Shown here: positions 26,527 through 35,737 of the stretch, piece by piece
How positions within the stretch are numbered: position 1 is the stretch's first letter
Layout: the number at the start of each line of letters is the position of its first letter
Source of the DNA: Herbaspirillum sp.
GTDB taxonomy: Bacteria > Pseudomonadota > Gammaproteobacteria > Burkholderiales > Burkholderiaceae_D
Length of the DNA stretch: 64,000 bases
Direction of reading: 5' to 3'
Assembly (NCBI RefSeq): GCF_017744395.1
Contig: NZ_JAGIBI010000006.1
Span: 399,437-463,436 of the forward strand
Made by a program: the position numbers and the translations under genes
The notes under the pieces: model-generated
Databases searched by the model: none
Seen by the model: only the letters and a program-made list of their open reading frames with translations
What the model was told of the DNA's origin: nothing

Positions 26527-27489
26527 ATGGCAATTCCACAAACAATGCTGTCGGTCGTCGCCCGCGATGAGGTGCATCTGCAGTTTGCGCTGAAAGAGGG
26601 CGTCGATATCCGGGCCCTGTTCCAGGAGCTGGGCAAGCTGTGGGAGGCGGGGATCACCGGCATCACCGACCCGACGCTGGCGCCGGACCATGAGCTGGCC
26701 GGAGGAACGGCCAATGTGGTCCTGGGTTTCAGGCCGGAACTGTGGCGCGAGGTGTGCCCGGCAGGCGTGCCGGACAACCTGCACTCTTTCAGCAAGGACT
26801 TGGTCGGGATCAACGGCAAGGTGGCGCCCGCCACCCAGCAGGACCTTTGGGTCTGGATCACGCAATCGAGCGCGGCGACGCTGTATGACAGCACCAGCAA
26901 GGCGGTGGCGCTGCTGCGCCCCTTCGCCGAGCTGGTGAGCGAACAAGTCTGCTTCCCCTACCATAACAATGTGACGTTCGACGGTTTCGCCGACGGCGTC
27001 GCCAATCCCAACCCGTTCCGCGCCAGCAGCGTGGCGATCATTCCCGACGGACAGCCGGGGGCGGGCGGGTCGACGGTGCTGGTGCAGAAGTGGATGATGG
27101 AAGTGGAGAAGTTGAAGGCGCTTTCCGTGCATGAAGCCGAGGGCGTCTGGGGGCGGACCAAGGCCGGCAGCCATGAGCTGTCGCCGCTGCCCGAGGATTC
27201 CCATGTCGGCCGGAACCAGTTCCGGAGAAACGGCGAAGAGATCGATATCGTACGGCGCAACGCCAATTACGGCAATGCGCGGGAATCGGGGATCATGTTC
27301 GTCGGTTTCTGCAACGATATTTCCGTGACGATGGGCATGCTGGAGCAGATGTACGGGGTCGGCGCCGACGGCGTCAAAAAGACCGACCGGCTGCTGGATT
27401 TTTCCCGTCCCCTTTCTTCCGCGGTCTATTTCGTGCCAAGTTTGGATGCCTTGGCCGCCGCGGGGATTGAGCCCGAAGACAACGATTGA
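26527..27489 (+). CDS. DyP-type heme peroxidase
   Basis: This 320-residue protein carries the diagnostic motif as GFADG (in TFDGFADGVANP; usually GFxDG), whose Asp is the distal catalytic residue. SHVGR supplies a likely proximal heme His and IVRRNANYG the distal Arg. There is no signal peptide, so it is a cytoplasmic P-/B-type member that oxidises dyes or phenols with peroxide. The C-terminus (AAAGIEPEDND) does not resemble an encapsulin-targeting tail. A terminator follows; it appears monocistronic. Confidence 0.93.
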   Translation: MAIPQTMLSVVARDEVHLQFALKEGVDIRALFQELGKLWEAGITGITDPTLAPDHELAGGTANVVLGFRPELWREVCPAGVPDNLHSFSKDLVGINGKVAPATQQDLWVWITQSSAATLYDSTSKAVALLRPFAELVSEQVCFPYHNNVTFDGFADGVANPNPFRASSVAIIPDGQPGAGGSTVLVQKWMMEVEKLKALSVHEAEGVWGRTKAGSHELSPLPEDSHVGRNQFRRNGEEIDIVRRNANYGNARESGIMFVGFCNDISVTMGMLEQMYGVGADGVKKTDRLLDFSRPLSSAVYFVPSLDALAAAGIEPEDND

Positions 27490-27541
27490 ATTCCGGAGTC
27501 GTCCCGCGCGGGACGTGAATTGTCATCCGGGTTGAGCGAAT

Positions 27542-27577
27542 CCGGCCGGGGAGTCATCTTCCCGGCCGGTTTTTTTT
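27542..27577 (+). terminator. Strong rho-independent terminator
   Basis: CCGGCCGGG and CCCGGCCGG pair around a 10-nt loop, followed by eight T. It ends the DyP transcript before the convergent bestrophin gene. Confidence 0.9.
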
Positions 27578-27589
27578 GCGCTTTTGCGC

Positions 27590-28498
27590 TTATCTCAGGA
27601 TGTAGCCCTGCGCGGCAGGCAGCGGCGGCAGGTTTTCTTCGCCCAGCGCTTCCCGGATATTGAGCTCGATCACCTTGGCCAGGAAGGACAGCGGCAGGCC
27701 GTTGTCATGCATGGAAAACGGGTCTTCCAGTTCGTCGCCGACCTTGTCCAGCCCGAAGAAGGTATAGGCGATCAGCATGGTGGGGAACGGCGTGGCCCAG
27801 CCCAGGGTATGGGCGAAACCGAAGGGGATGCACAGGCAGAACAGGAAGGCCGTGCGGTTCAGCAGCAGCATGTAGGGGAACGGTATCGGGGTCGAGCGGA
27901 TGCGCTCGCAGGCGGCCAGCACGCCGGCGATATCCCCGATCGTGCGATCCAGCATCTGATAGGGAATGTCGCCGATGATGCCTTGCCGGTGCAACCCGGC
28001 CAGCTTGCTACCCATCAGCCGGACGATCAGGTCGGGCGGGAAACGGCTTTTTTGCCAGAGCTCGGTTTCTTCCCGGCTCAGGAAGGCGGACACCTTTTCC
28101 GCTTCCTCTTGCCCCGGCCGCAGATGGTGCACCAGCGCATGCGAAAAGGCACAGGCCAGGTTCAGCAGGTGCTGGCGGTCCTGCGGCGGCAGGATGGCGG
28201 TCTGGCGCGCCAGGTTGCGCGAGGCGTGGACCAGCGCGCCCCATTGCTTGCGTCCCTCCCACCACCTTTCGTAGCAGGCGCTGTTCCTGAAGCTGAGGAA
28301 CACCGAGATGGCGATGCCGAGCAGCGCGAACGGACCGCCGTCATAGATCGGCAGGAAGTGCGGCCAATGGAAATGTACGAACATCACCAGGGCCGACAGC
28401 ACACCCACGATCAGGATCTGCGGCAGGATCTTGGGGACGATGGAGCCTTGCAGCAGGAAAAATATCTTCAGGAAATTCGGGCGGTCGCGGATGATCAT
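27590..28498 (-). CDS. Bestrophin-like membrane channel (YneE/UPF0187 family)
   Basis: This 302-residue protein begins MIIRDRPNFLKIFFLLQGSI and has about four membrane helices. NSACYERWWEGRKQWGALV and DKVGDELEDPF are the family hallmarks. Bacterial homologues form pentameric ion channels in the inner membrane, some cation-selective. The RBS is GGAAGG before the ATG. Its neighbours do not suggest a specific role. Confidence 0.9.
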   Translation of the reverse strand: MIIRDRPNFLKIFFLLQGSIVPKILPQILIVGVLSALVMFVHFHWPHFLPIYDGGPFALLGIAISVFLSFRNSACYERWWEGRKQWGALVHASRNLARQTAILPPQDRQHLLNLACAFSHALVHHLRPGQEEAEKVSAFLSREETELWQKSRFPPDLIVRLMGSKLAGLHRQGIIGDIPYQMLDRTIGDIAGVLAACERIRSTPIPFPYMLLLNRTAFLFCLCIPFGFAHTLGWATPFPTMLIAYTFFGLDKVGDELEDPFSMHDNGLPLSFLAKVIELNIREALGEENLPPLPAAQGYILR

Positions 28499-28655
28499 GA
28501 TGACCTTCCATCAGGGGCAAAGGCGGGCGGGGAAAGCGGCAGGCAAGACACGATAAGGCACCATCGGAAACGTGAGGCAATTTCAGATACTAGCCGATTG
28601 GTGTGGGCCTGCGAGCAAATATCTGTGCCTTCGCCGGGATGATGCCGGTGTCAGG

Positions 28656-28689
28656 CAATGAGGGGGGAAGGTTGCCTCCCCCCTCATTG
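28656..28689. terminator. 12-bp perfect inverted repeat after the chemoreceptor gene
   Basis: CAATGAGGGGGG (28656-28667) and CCCCCCTCATTG (28678-28689) lie 12 bp past the chemoreceptor stop. There is no T-run, so it is a hairpin or factor-dependent end rather than a classic terminator. Confidence 0.45.
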
Positions 28690-28701
28690 GGGAGAGAAGC
28701 G

Positions 28702-30402
28702 TCAGAACTGTTCCCAGTCGTCCTTGGCGGCAGCCGTAGACGCCACCGCCGGCGCCGGGCGGCGCTGTGCGGCCCGGCTTTCCAGCGTCGGCAGCTTCGG
28801 CGTGATGTCGCGTTCGTATGGCTTTGGCGCCGAGGACGCATCGTGCGCCAGGCGGTTGTTGTCGATCTTGAACACGCCGACGATCTCGGACAGGTTGGAC
28901 GCCTGGTGCTGCAAGGACTGCGCGGCTGCCGCGGCTTCTTCGACCAGCGCCGCGTTTTGCTGCGTCACCTGGTCCATCTGCGTCACCGCCTGGTTGATCT
29001 GTTCGATGCCTTCGCCTTGCTCGCGGCTGGCGTCGGTGATGTCGCCGACGATGTCGGTCACGCGCTTGACGCTGGCCACCACTTCGCTCATGGTCTGGCC
29101 GGCCTGGTCGACCAGCTTGCTGCCGGAATCGACCTTGTCGACCGAGTCGTCGATCAGTTGCTTGATTTCCTTGGCCGCGGCGGCGCTGCGCTGCGCCAGT
29201 GTGCGCACCTCGCTGGCCACGACCGCGAAGCCGCGGCCCTGCTCGCCGGCACGCGCCGCTTCCACCGCGGCGTTGAGCGCCAGGATATTGGTCTGGAAGG
29301 CGATGCCGTCAATCACGCCGATGATGTCGACGATCTTGCGCGACGATTCGTTGATGGCGCTCATCGTGTCGACCACCTGCCCGACCACGTTGCCGCCCTC
29401 GACCGCCACGGCCGATGCGGAGATGGCGAGCTGGTTCGCTTCGCGTGCGTTTTCAGCGTTTTGCCTGACGGTGGCGGTCAGTTCCTCCATCGACGAAGCG
29501 GTTTCTTCCAGCGAGCTGGCCTGTTCTTCCGTGCGGCTTGACAGGTCGAGGTTGCCGGCGGCGATCTGGCTCGACGCCGTGGAGATGGTGTCGGTGCCGA
29601 CCCTGACCTGGGTGACGATGTTGAGGAGGTTGTCGTTCATGGTGCGCAAGGCGCGCAGCAGCTGCCCGGTCTCGTCCCGGCCGCTGGCGTCGATCTGCGA
29701 CGTCAGGTCGCCGGCGGCCACGGTCTCGGCCACCTTGACGGCGCGGTTGAGCGGCGAAGTGATGCTGCGCGTCACCAGCCATGCCGTCAGGGCGGCGAAC
29801 ACGATGGCCAGCGTGCCCAGGGCGATCATCAGGTTGCGCGCTTCCTGGTACTCGTCCTTCGCCTCTTCGCCGGATTCATGCATCAGCTGGTTCTGGTGCT
29901 TGATCAAGGCTTCCACCGTGTTCATGTAGTTCAATTGCACGGGTCGCACCTTTTCCAGCAGCACGGCGGTGGCCTCGTCCTTGGCGCCGGCCTGCGCCAG
30001 CTTGAGCACCTCTTCACGGCCGGCATTGTATTTCGCGCGCGCTTCCTGGACATCCTTCATCAGGGCGCGCCCCTTTTCCCCGCTGATCATGCTGTCGAGC
30101 TTGTCGATCGAGGCCTGGTTCTTCCGGCTGGCCTCCTGGATTACCTGGATTTCCTTGGCGATCTGTCCGGGATCGTTCATCAGCAAGATGTTGCGCGAGG
30201 CGCGCGCGGTCAGGTTGACATTGCCAATAATGTCATTGGCCAGGACGGTCTTGGGATATTTGTCGTTGATGACGTCGTCGATTTGAGAATTGAGCATGAA
30301 TAGCCGCGAAGTGCCAAATGCAGCCATGGCGAGCAGCAGTACGACCAGGAATCCGAAGCCGATGCTCAGGCGTGTACCGATCTTCAAGTTTGTTATGCGC
30401 AT
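28702..30402 (-). CDS. Methyl-accepting chemotaxis protein
   Basis: This 566-residue receptor has an N-terminal helix ([20 protein letters not shown]), a four-helix-bundle periplasmic sensor, a second helix ([20 protein letters not shown]), HAMP and a long coiled-coil signalling domain with the hairpin tip around [24 protein letters not shown]. The last residues DWEQF resemble the NWETF tail that docks CheR and CheB in enterobacterial receptors. The ATG at 30402 (GGGGG upstream) is preferred over an in-frame ATG seven codons earlier. It is unlinked to other chemotaxis genes here. Confidence 0.94.
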   Translation of the reverse strand: MRITNLKIGTRLSIGFGFLVVLLLAMAAFGTSRLFMLNSQIDDVINDKYPKTVLANDIIGNVNLTARASRNILLMNDPGQIAKEIQVIQEASRKNQASIDKLDSMISGEKGRALMKDVQEARAKYNAGREEVLKLAQAGAKDEATAVLLEKVRPVQLNYMNTVEALIKHQNQLMHESGEEAKDEYQEARNLMIALGTLAIVFAALTAWLVTRSITSPLNRAVKVAETVAAGDLTSQIDASGRDETGQLLRALRTMNDNLLNIVTQVRVGTDTISTASSQIAAGNLDLSSRTEEQASSLEETASSMEELTATVRQNAENAREANQLAISASAVAVEGGNVVGQVVDTMSAINESSRKIVDIIGVIDGIAFQTNILALNAAVEAARAGEQGRGFAVVASEVRTLAQRSAAAAKEIKQLIDDSVDKVDSGSKLVDQAGQTMSEVVASVKRVTDIVGDITDASREQGEGIEQINQAVTQMDQVTQQNAALVEEAAAAAQSLQHQASNLSEIVGVFKIDNNRLAHDASSAPKPYERDITPKLPTLESRAAQRRPAPAVASTAAAKDDWEQF

Positions 30403-30654
30403 TGTTTCCCCCTTTGAAAACATGAAAAAGCTTGGTGGATAGTGATTGCCGAAGCGGCAAGCATTAATGGCGCATGTTTTTTGTGCTGATTGTGCGATAT
30501 TTTTTCCCGCTTGCGCAATATCGCTGTTGCTATATGGGGAATAGGCGGAATGCGTCTGGCGTGTTATGGCAGAAGGAGGAGAGGGAGGAGAGGGAGGTGG
30601 CAGATGGCCGTAGATGCTGCAATGGCCATCTGCCGTACTTCGGGTTTTGCCCGT

Positions 30655-32508
30655 TCAGCGCTTGCCGCGCTGGGCGTTAAGGCGACCGACGACCGCCAGC
30701 AGGCAGTCGATTTCATCGAAGGTGTTGTAGAACGCCAGTGACGGGCGTACTGTGGTTTCCACCCCGAAGCGGCGCAGGATCGGTTGCGCGCAGTGATGGC
30801 CGGTGCGCACCGCGATACCTTCCTGGTTGAGAGCCTTGCCGACTTCCTCGGTGGAATAGCCGTCCAGCACGAAGGACATCACGCTGGCCTTGTGCGCGGC
30901 CGTGCCGATCAGCCGCACGCCGTCGATCTCGCCCAGCTTCTGCATGCCGTATTCCAGCAGCGCATGCTCATAGCTGGCGATGTTCTCGATGCCGATGCGG
31001 TTGACGTAGTCGATCGCCGCACCCAGTCCGACGGCGTCGGCGATGTTGCCGGTGCCGGCTTCGAAGGTGTTGGGCAAGGGCTGGAACACGGTCTTCTCGA
31101 ACGTGACGTCGGCGATCATGTTGCCGCCGCCTTGCCAGGGCGGCATGTCCTCCAGCACTTCGCGCTTGCCCCACACCACGCCGATGCCGGTCGGACCGAA
31201 CACCTTGTGGCCGGAGAACACGAAGAAGTCCGCTCCCAGCGCCTGCACGTCGGTGCGCATGTGCGATACCGATTGCGCGCCGTCCACCAGCGCGCGGGCG
31301 CCGGCGCGATGCGCCAGTTCGACGATTTCCTTGACCGGCGTGACCGTGCCCAGCGCGTTCGAGACCTGCGTGACGGCCACGATCCTGGTGCGGTCGTTGA
31401 GCAGCTTGGCATATTCGTCCAGCAATACCTGCCCCGAATCGTCCACCGGAATCACGCGCAGCTTCGCGCCTTTCTCGGCCGCCAATTGCTGCCAGGGGAC
31501 GATGTTGGCATGGTGCTCCAGGTGCGAGACGATGATTTCGTCGCCGGCGCCGACGTGCTTGCTGCCCCAGCTCTTGGCCACCAGGTTGATGGCCTCGGTG
31601 GTGCCGCGCACGAAGATGACTTCGTTCACATCCGGCGCATTGATGAAGCCGCGCACCCGTTCGCGCGCGCCTTCGTAGGCATCGGTGGCGCGCGCGGCCA
31701 GTTCATGCGCGGCGCGGTGGATGTTGGAGTTTTCGCGGCGGTAGAACTCGCTGATGCGGTCGATCACCGACTGCGGCTTGTGGGTGGTGGCGGCGTTGTC
31801 GAACCAGATCAGCTGGCGGCCGTTGACGCGCTCCTGCAGGATCGGGAAGTCGCGCCGCACCGCATGCACGTCGAACGCAGGATGCCGGCCGCTGCCGGCC
31901 AGCGGCGCGCGGTTGTGCGGATCCTGCTTGGGCGGAGTTACGAAGCCGCTGGGCAGTTCGACCGCGTGCAGGAAGTAATACTGCGGCGCAGTTGCCGCCT
32001 GCGCCGGTTGGGCCGCGGCGACGGATGGCGTACCCGCCGACGGATGGCCGTGGCCGCCGTTGAGGAAGTAATAGCCGGTATCGGCCGCAGGCAAGGCAGC
32101 CGGCGGCGAGACCGACTGCGGCACGCCGGTGACGGCGCCGCCCAGGCGCGGCTCGTACGCCGGCAAGGCCGACAGCGCCTTGTCGGGCACGCCGTTGCCG
32201 GCTTGCGCGGCCGGCGCCAGCGACGGCGCGCGGTTGCCCAGCGACAGTACCTGGTGCGGCGACGACGGCGTCAGGTTCAGGCCGGGCGCCAGTCCCTGGG
32301 GAATGGCGGTGCCCGGCACGCCCTGGCCGAAGCCGGCCGGGCCGGACAGCGGCGAGGCCGGCGGCGCGATGTTGGCCGGCGCCTGCACGCCGTGCGGCGC
32401 GAACGGCGGCGCGGCGAACAGTTCCGTGGCCAGGCGTGCCAGCAGCGCCGGGTCGAACGGCGCCGCCGATGCCTCCAGCACGGTGGGAGCGGAAGAGGGG
32501 ATGCCCAC
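30655..32508 (-). CDS. Encapsulin cargo cysteine desulfurase (SufS-type) with N-terminal targeting domain
   Basis: This 617-residue protein has two parts. Residues about 212-617 are a class II (SufS-like) PLP enzyme that takes sulfur from cysteine: the PLP Lys is in FSGHKVFGP and the catalytic Cys573 in RTGHHCAQP. Residues 1-210 are Ala/Pro/Gly-rich and presumably disordered, with LARLATELFA (23-32) and two YYFL motifs (146-149, 177-180). Family 2A encapsulin cargo desulfurases carry such extensions, and similar short motifs are reported to direct loading. It starts 12 bp after the shell gene. Cargo identity is inferred from architecture and context; it is not a housekeeping SufS, since no suf genes are nearby. 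Confidence 0.92.
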   Translation of the reverse strand: MGIPSSAPTVLEASAAPFDPALLARLATELFAAPPFAPHGVQAPANIAPPASPLSGPAGFGQGVPGTAIPQGLAPGLNLTPSSPHQVLSLGNRAPSLAPAAQAGNGVPDKALSALPAYEPRLGGAVTGVPQSVSPPAALPAADTGYYFLNGGHGHPSAGTPSVAAAQPAQAATAPQYYFLHAVELPSGFVTPPKQDPHNRAPLAGSGRHPAFDVHAVRRDFPILQERVNGRQLIWFDNAATTHKPQSVIDRISEFYRRENSNIHRAAHELAARATDAYEGARERVRGFINAPDVNEVIFVRGTTEAINLVAKSWGSKHVGAGDEIIVSHLEHHANIVPWQQLAAEKGAKLRVIPVDDSGQVLLDEYAKLLNDRTRIVAVTQVSNALGTVTPVKEIVELAHRAGARALVDGAQSVSHMRTDVQALGADFFVFSGHKVFGPTGIGVVWGKREVLEDMPPWQGGGNMIADVTFEKTVFQPLPNTFEAGTGNIADAVGLGAAIDYVNRIGIENIASYEHALLEYGMQKLGEIDGVRLIGTAAHKASVMSFVLDGYSTEEVGKALNQEGIAVRTGHHCAQPILRRFGVETTVRPSLAFYNTFDEIDCLLAVVGRLNAQRGKR

Positions 32509-32520
32509 TATTGAGTCCTC

Positions 32521-33453
32521 TTATTTGTAGGTGTCGGGATAGTCGTGGTACTTGTTGATCTCGACGTCGTCCAGCACCGCCAGCGCATCGCTGGTCAGCA
32601 CCGCCAGCGAGCAATACAGCGAGATCAGGTACGACGAGATCGCATGGTTGTTGATGCCCATGAAGCGCACCGACAGGCCCGGGCTTTGCTCGCCCGGCAG
32701 GCCCGGCTGGAACAGGCCGACCACGCCCTGGCGCTTGTCGCCCACGCGCAGCAGCAGGATCTTGCTCTTGCCGTCGGCCACCGGCACCTTGTCCGACGGG
32801 ATCAGCGGGATGCCGCGCCAAGTGATGAACTGCGAACCGAACAGGCTGATGGTCGGCGGCGGCGTGCCGCGGCGGGTGGCTTCGCGGCCGAAGGCGGCGA
32901 TCGCCAGCGGGTGCGCCAAGAAGAAGGCCGGTTCTTTCCAGACCTTGGTCAGCAGTTCGTCGAGGTCGTCCGGGGTCGGCGCGCCGGTCAGCGGGAAGAT
33001 GCGCTGCTCGTCCGTCACCTGGGCCAGCAGGCCGTAGTCGGGGTTGTTGATCAGTTCGCTTTCCTGGTTTTCCTTGATGGTCTCGATGGTCAGGCGCAGC
33101 TGTTCCTTGATCTGGTCGTGCGGGCTGCTGTACAGGTCCGAGACGCGGGTATGCACATCGAGGACGGTGGAGACCGCGTTCAGGAAATACTCGCGCGGCT
33201 GTTCCTCGTAGTCGACGAAGGTGCGCGGCAACTGGTTTTCTGCTTCGCGCGCGGTGCACGTGACCTTGATCGACTCCGGGTTCTTGACCTTGTTGAGGCG
33301 ATAGATGCCGGCTTCCACCGGTACCCATTGCAACAGGTGCGTCAGCCAGCGCGGGCTGATGGTTTCGAGTTGTGGGGCGGTTTTGGTGGCGTTGGCTAGC
33401 TGCCTTGCTGCGTTATCGCCGAGTGCGGTGGTACCGCCGACTGTTGCCGACAT
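32521..33453 (-). CDS. Family 2A encapsulin shell protein (SrpI-like)
   Basis: This 310-residue protein matches the family once annotated as major membrane protein or SrpI and now known to be an HK97-fold nanocompartment shell (Synechococcus elongatus SrpI is the type case). Visible family features are an N-terminal arm ending with the W-L-T-H-LL-W-V segment, VDYEEQPREYFLNAVSTVLDVHTRVSDLYS, TISLFGSQFITWRGIPLIPSDK, RQGVVGLFQPGLPGEQSPGLSVRFMGI and the C-terminal VLDDVEINKYHDYP. Sixty copies would form a T=1 shell around the desulfurase. TTGGAG precedes the ATG. The desulfurase gene follows at 12 bp. Confidence 0.93.
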   Translation of the reverse strand: MSATVGGTTALGDNAARQLANATKTAPQLETISPRWLTHLLQWVPVEAGIYRLNKVKNPESIKVTCTAREAENQLPRTFVDYEEQPREYFLNAVSTVLDVHTRVSDLYSSPHDQIKEQLRLTIETIKENQESELINNPDYGLLAQVTDEQRIFPLTGAPTPDDLDELLTKVWKEPAFFLAHPLAIAAFGREATRRGTPPPTISLFGSQFITWRGIPLIPSDKVPVADGKSKILLLRVGDKRQGVVGLFQPGLPGEQSPGLSVRFMGINNHAISSYLISLYCSLAVLTSDALAVLDDVEINKYHDYPDTYK

Positions 33454-33499
33454 TTGGACTCCAATATGGGTGGGTTAGGGGAAGTTGCGGGTGAAACAA

Positions 33500-33514
33500 C
33501 GACTTAAAGTGTCG
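33500..33514. promoter_or_regulatory. Dyad between XRE gene and shell gene
   Basis: CGAC-TTAAAGT-GTCG is a short symmetric site in the only sizeable gap (79 bp) of the operon. It may be an operator for the XRE protein or part of an internal promoter that boosts shell and cargo expression. Confidence 0.35.
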
Positions 33515-33532
33515 CGGCTGGGGGCGGATGGC

Positions 33533-33853
33533 TCAACATGCTATAGCCATCAATTTCAGGCCGCGCACCAGGTTCTGCTGGCTGATGTGTTCTCCTCGCG
33601 TGACCAGTTCGGACGGCGACAAGGTCAGCGCATTGGCCAGTTTTTCCACGGTCACCAGCGAAGCGATCGCGGTGCCGCGCTCGATTTCCCCGATGTAGGA
33701 ACGGTTCAGGTTCGAGTTCTCGGCCAGGCGCTCCTGCGACCAGCCGCGTGCGCGCCGCAGCTGGCGTACGCCGATGCCGAAGCTTTGCACCAGCGCGCTG
33801 AGCAGCGCTTCATCCTGGCTGGGTGTTTCTTGCGGTTCGGCGAGCTGGCTCAT
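33533..33853 (-). CDS. XRE-family regulator in the encapsulin operon
   Basis: This 106-residue protein has a central Cro/C1 HTH (IGVRQLRRARGWSQERLAENSNLNRSYIGEIERGTAIASLVTVEKLANAL), a polar N-terminal tail and a short C-terminus. It has no sensor domain. GGAGAAG precedes the ATG and it starts 11 bp after the serine acetyltransferase stop, so it is cotranscribed. It is a likely autoregulator of the sulfur operon; the effector, if any, is unknown. Confidence 0.9.
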   Translation of the reverse strand: MSQLAEPQETPSQDEALLSALVQSFGIGVRQLRRARGWSQERLAENSNLNRSYIGEIERGTAIASLVTVEKLANALTLSPSELVTRGEHISQQNLVRGLKLMAIAC

Positions 33854-33864
33854 GGTCTTCTCCG

Positions 33865-34785
33865 TCAAGCCGCGGCGGTGAGGGCGGCGCCTTCTTCGCG
33901 CGATGCCGCCTGCGAGATATGGGCGCCGGCCGGCACGTCGTGGGTCAGCCAGACATTGCCGCCGATGACCGCGCCGCGCCCCAGCGTGATGCGGCCGAGG
34001 ATGGTGGCGCCGGCATAGATGACGACGCCGTCTTCGACCACCGGATGGCGCGCATGGCCTTTTTCCAGCTTGCCCTGGGCATCGGTGGGAAAGCGCTTGG
34101 CGCCCAGCGTGACGGCCTGGTAGATGCGCACGTGGTTGCCGATGATGGTGGTTTCGCCGATTACCACGCCGGTACCGTGGTCGATGAAGAAGCCCGCGCC
34201 GATACTGGCGCCGGGGTGGATATCGATGCCGGTGGCGCTGTGCGCCAGTTCCGAGATGATGCGCGCCAGCAGCGGCAAGCCCAGCTGGTAGAGGCGGTGC
34301 GCCAGGCGGTAGTGGATCATCGCCAGCGTACCGGGATAGCACAGCAGCACCTCGTCGACGCTGCGCGCAGCCGGATCGCCGTGGTAGGCGGCCAGCACGT
34401 CGGTATCGAGCAGGCTGCGGATCTCCGGCAGCGAAGCGGCGAAGGCGCGGGTCACGCTCAGGGCTTCGGTGTCGAGATCGGGCGTGGGTTTGTTTTGCAG
34501 GCTGGCGCTGTATTTCAGTTCCAGCCGGGCTTGCTCCAGCAGGCTGTGCAGGGCGGCGTCGAGCGCGTGGGCGACGTGGAAGTTTTCGCTTTCCTGGCGC
34601 AGGTCGGGCGGACCCAGTCGCATCGGGAACAGCACGCCCTTGAGGGTATCGACGATCGAAGCCAGCGCATCGCGCGAGGGGAACTCGCGGCCGTTGGCGT
34701 CGTTGTTGCGCCGCTGCGAGAGACGCCAGTCCAGGCGCGCCTCATGCAGCGACTGGACGATCTGATGGATATCGAAATTGGCCAC
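33865..34785 (-). CDS. Serine O-acetyltransferase
   Basis: This 306-residue enzyme makes O-acetylserine from serine and acetyl-CoA, the acceptor for sulfide in cysteine synthesis. A helical N-domain is followed by a left-handed beta-helix with hexapeptide repeats (about residues 185-285), including GIDIHPGASIGAGFFIDHGTG with the catalytic His-Asp region and GARRFP-like AKRFPTD. It resembles the longer EpsC-type family rather than E. coli CysE. The GTG start at 34785 has GAGG upstream. It pairs logically with the desulfurase: one breaks cysteine down, the other feeds its synthesis. Confidence 0.92.
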   Translation of the reverse strand: MANFDIHQIVQSLHEARLDWRLSQRRNNDANGREFPSRDALASIVDTLKGVLFPMRLGPPDLRQESENFHVAHALDAALHSLLEQARLELKYSASLQNKPTPDLDTEALSVTRAFAASLPEIRSLLDTDVLAAYHGDPAARSVDEVLLCYPGTLAMIHYRLAHRLYQLGLPLLARIISELAHSATGIDIHPGASIGAGFFIDHGTGVVIGETTIIGNHVRIYQAVTLGAKRFPTDAQGKLEKGHARHPVVEDGVVIYAGATILGRITLGRGAVIGGNVWLTHDVPAGAHISQAASREEGAALTAAA

Positions 34786-34809
34786 GCGATCCTCGTGATA
34801 AAGATGGGC

Positions 34810-35310
34810 TTAGTCCTGCACCCAGGGCAGGTCATGGAAGCGCCAGCCGTCGGCCTTGCCGCGCTGGTGCTGCTGGTCGATCTCGCCTTCGAAACCTTCC
34901 AGCACATTGAACACACAGGTCAGCCCGGCCTTGGTGGCGGCTTCGGCGGCGGCGACAGAACGCTTGCCGCTGCGGCACAGCAGCAGGGTGGGCACGTCCT
35001 TGCCGCCGATCTTGCTTTCCAGTTCGCGTACGAAACGGGGATTGCGCGACAGCGAGGTGCCGGTAGCCCAGGCGACGTGCGCGCTGCCGGGAACGTGGCC
35101 GACGAACTTGCGCTCTTCGGCCGTACGTACATCCACCAGCAAGGCGCGGCCGGACGAGAACAGCTCCCATGCCGCTTGCGGCGTGACGCCGCCGGCGTAG
35201 GGCAAGCCTGCGGCGATGGCCTGGTCGCGGATGGCGGCGAGTTCCTGGGGCAGTTCGAGCGGAGCGGCAAGCTGGGCCGGGACGGTGCTGAGGGTGGCGC
35301 TTGATGACAT
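34810..35310 (-). CDS. Rhodanese-domain sulfurtransferase
   Basis: This 166-residue protein has one rhodanese domain (about residues 30-165) with VDVRTAEERKFVGHVPGSAHVAW and active-site loop CRSGKRS (Cys112), which would carry a persulfide. It can accept sulfur from the desulfurase and pass it on. It is the first gene of the leftward operon; AGGAGAA precedes the ATG at 35310, chosen over an in-frame start eleven codons upstream. Single-domain rhodaneses are regular neighbours of family 2A encapsulins. Confidence 0.92.
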   Translation of the reverse strand: MSSSATLSTVPAQLAAPLELPQELAAIRDQAIAAGLPYAGGVTPQAAWELFSSGRALLVDVRTAEERKFVGHVPGSAHVAWATGTSLSRNPRFVRELESKIGGKDVPTLLLCRSGKRSVAAAEAATKAGLTCVFNVLEGFEGEIDQQHQRGKADGWRFHDLPWVQD

Positions 35311-35737
35311 GTCGGGTTCTCCTGATACGGATGCCGCCACCACCGGATTTGGTGGTTATAGACGGCAATTCATGGAGCAACTCTAAAACCGCGCCACGAG
35401 AAAACGAACGAATAAAAGAGAGGCTGCAAAGAAGAAAAACGCATAAGAGAGACGTTCCAATTGCAAAAGCTGCGCATGGTTATGCGAATCGATTCGTTTG
35501 GCACAGGGCGGCGGCGCGGTATGTTGGCAAGGTCTGCTCCACTTCACCAACCTATATCGCCAATAGCACTGCCGGCCTGGCCTGCCGCCTCACACCGGGC
35601 GGCTGCCGCGCCATAAAGGAGGGGAGGCAGGCACATCCGGGCCGCCGCCTGCGCGGAGGCCGTCATCGAAGCAACGGAGCGGCGCCAGCAGCGCGATCAT
35701 CCGGGCCCGTTCCGGATTACATGGAGGTGTTTGTCAT
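35311..35737. promoter_or_regulatory. Divergent promoter region of encapsulin operon and YeiH-type gene
   Basis: These 427 bp hold no convincing gene. A perfect palindrome CGAATCGATTCG (35485-35496) with a flanking GCATGGTTATGC dyad is the best operator candidate. The left third is A-rich and the right part is GC-rich. A strong GGAGGTG lies before the 35738 ATG. Confidence 0.5.

Noticed and set aside
26527..27489. DyP peroxidase as encapsulin cargo
   Set aside because: DyP enzymes are classic family 1 cargo, but this one lacks a targeting tail, lies over 5 kb from the shell gene, and the shell is family 2A with its own extended desulfurase.
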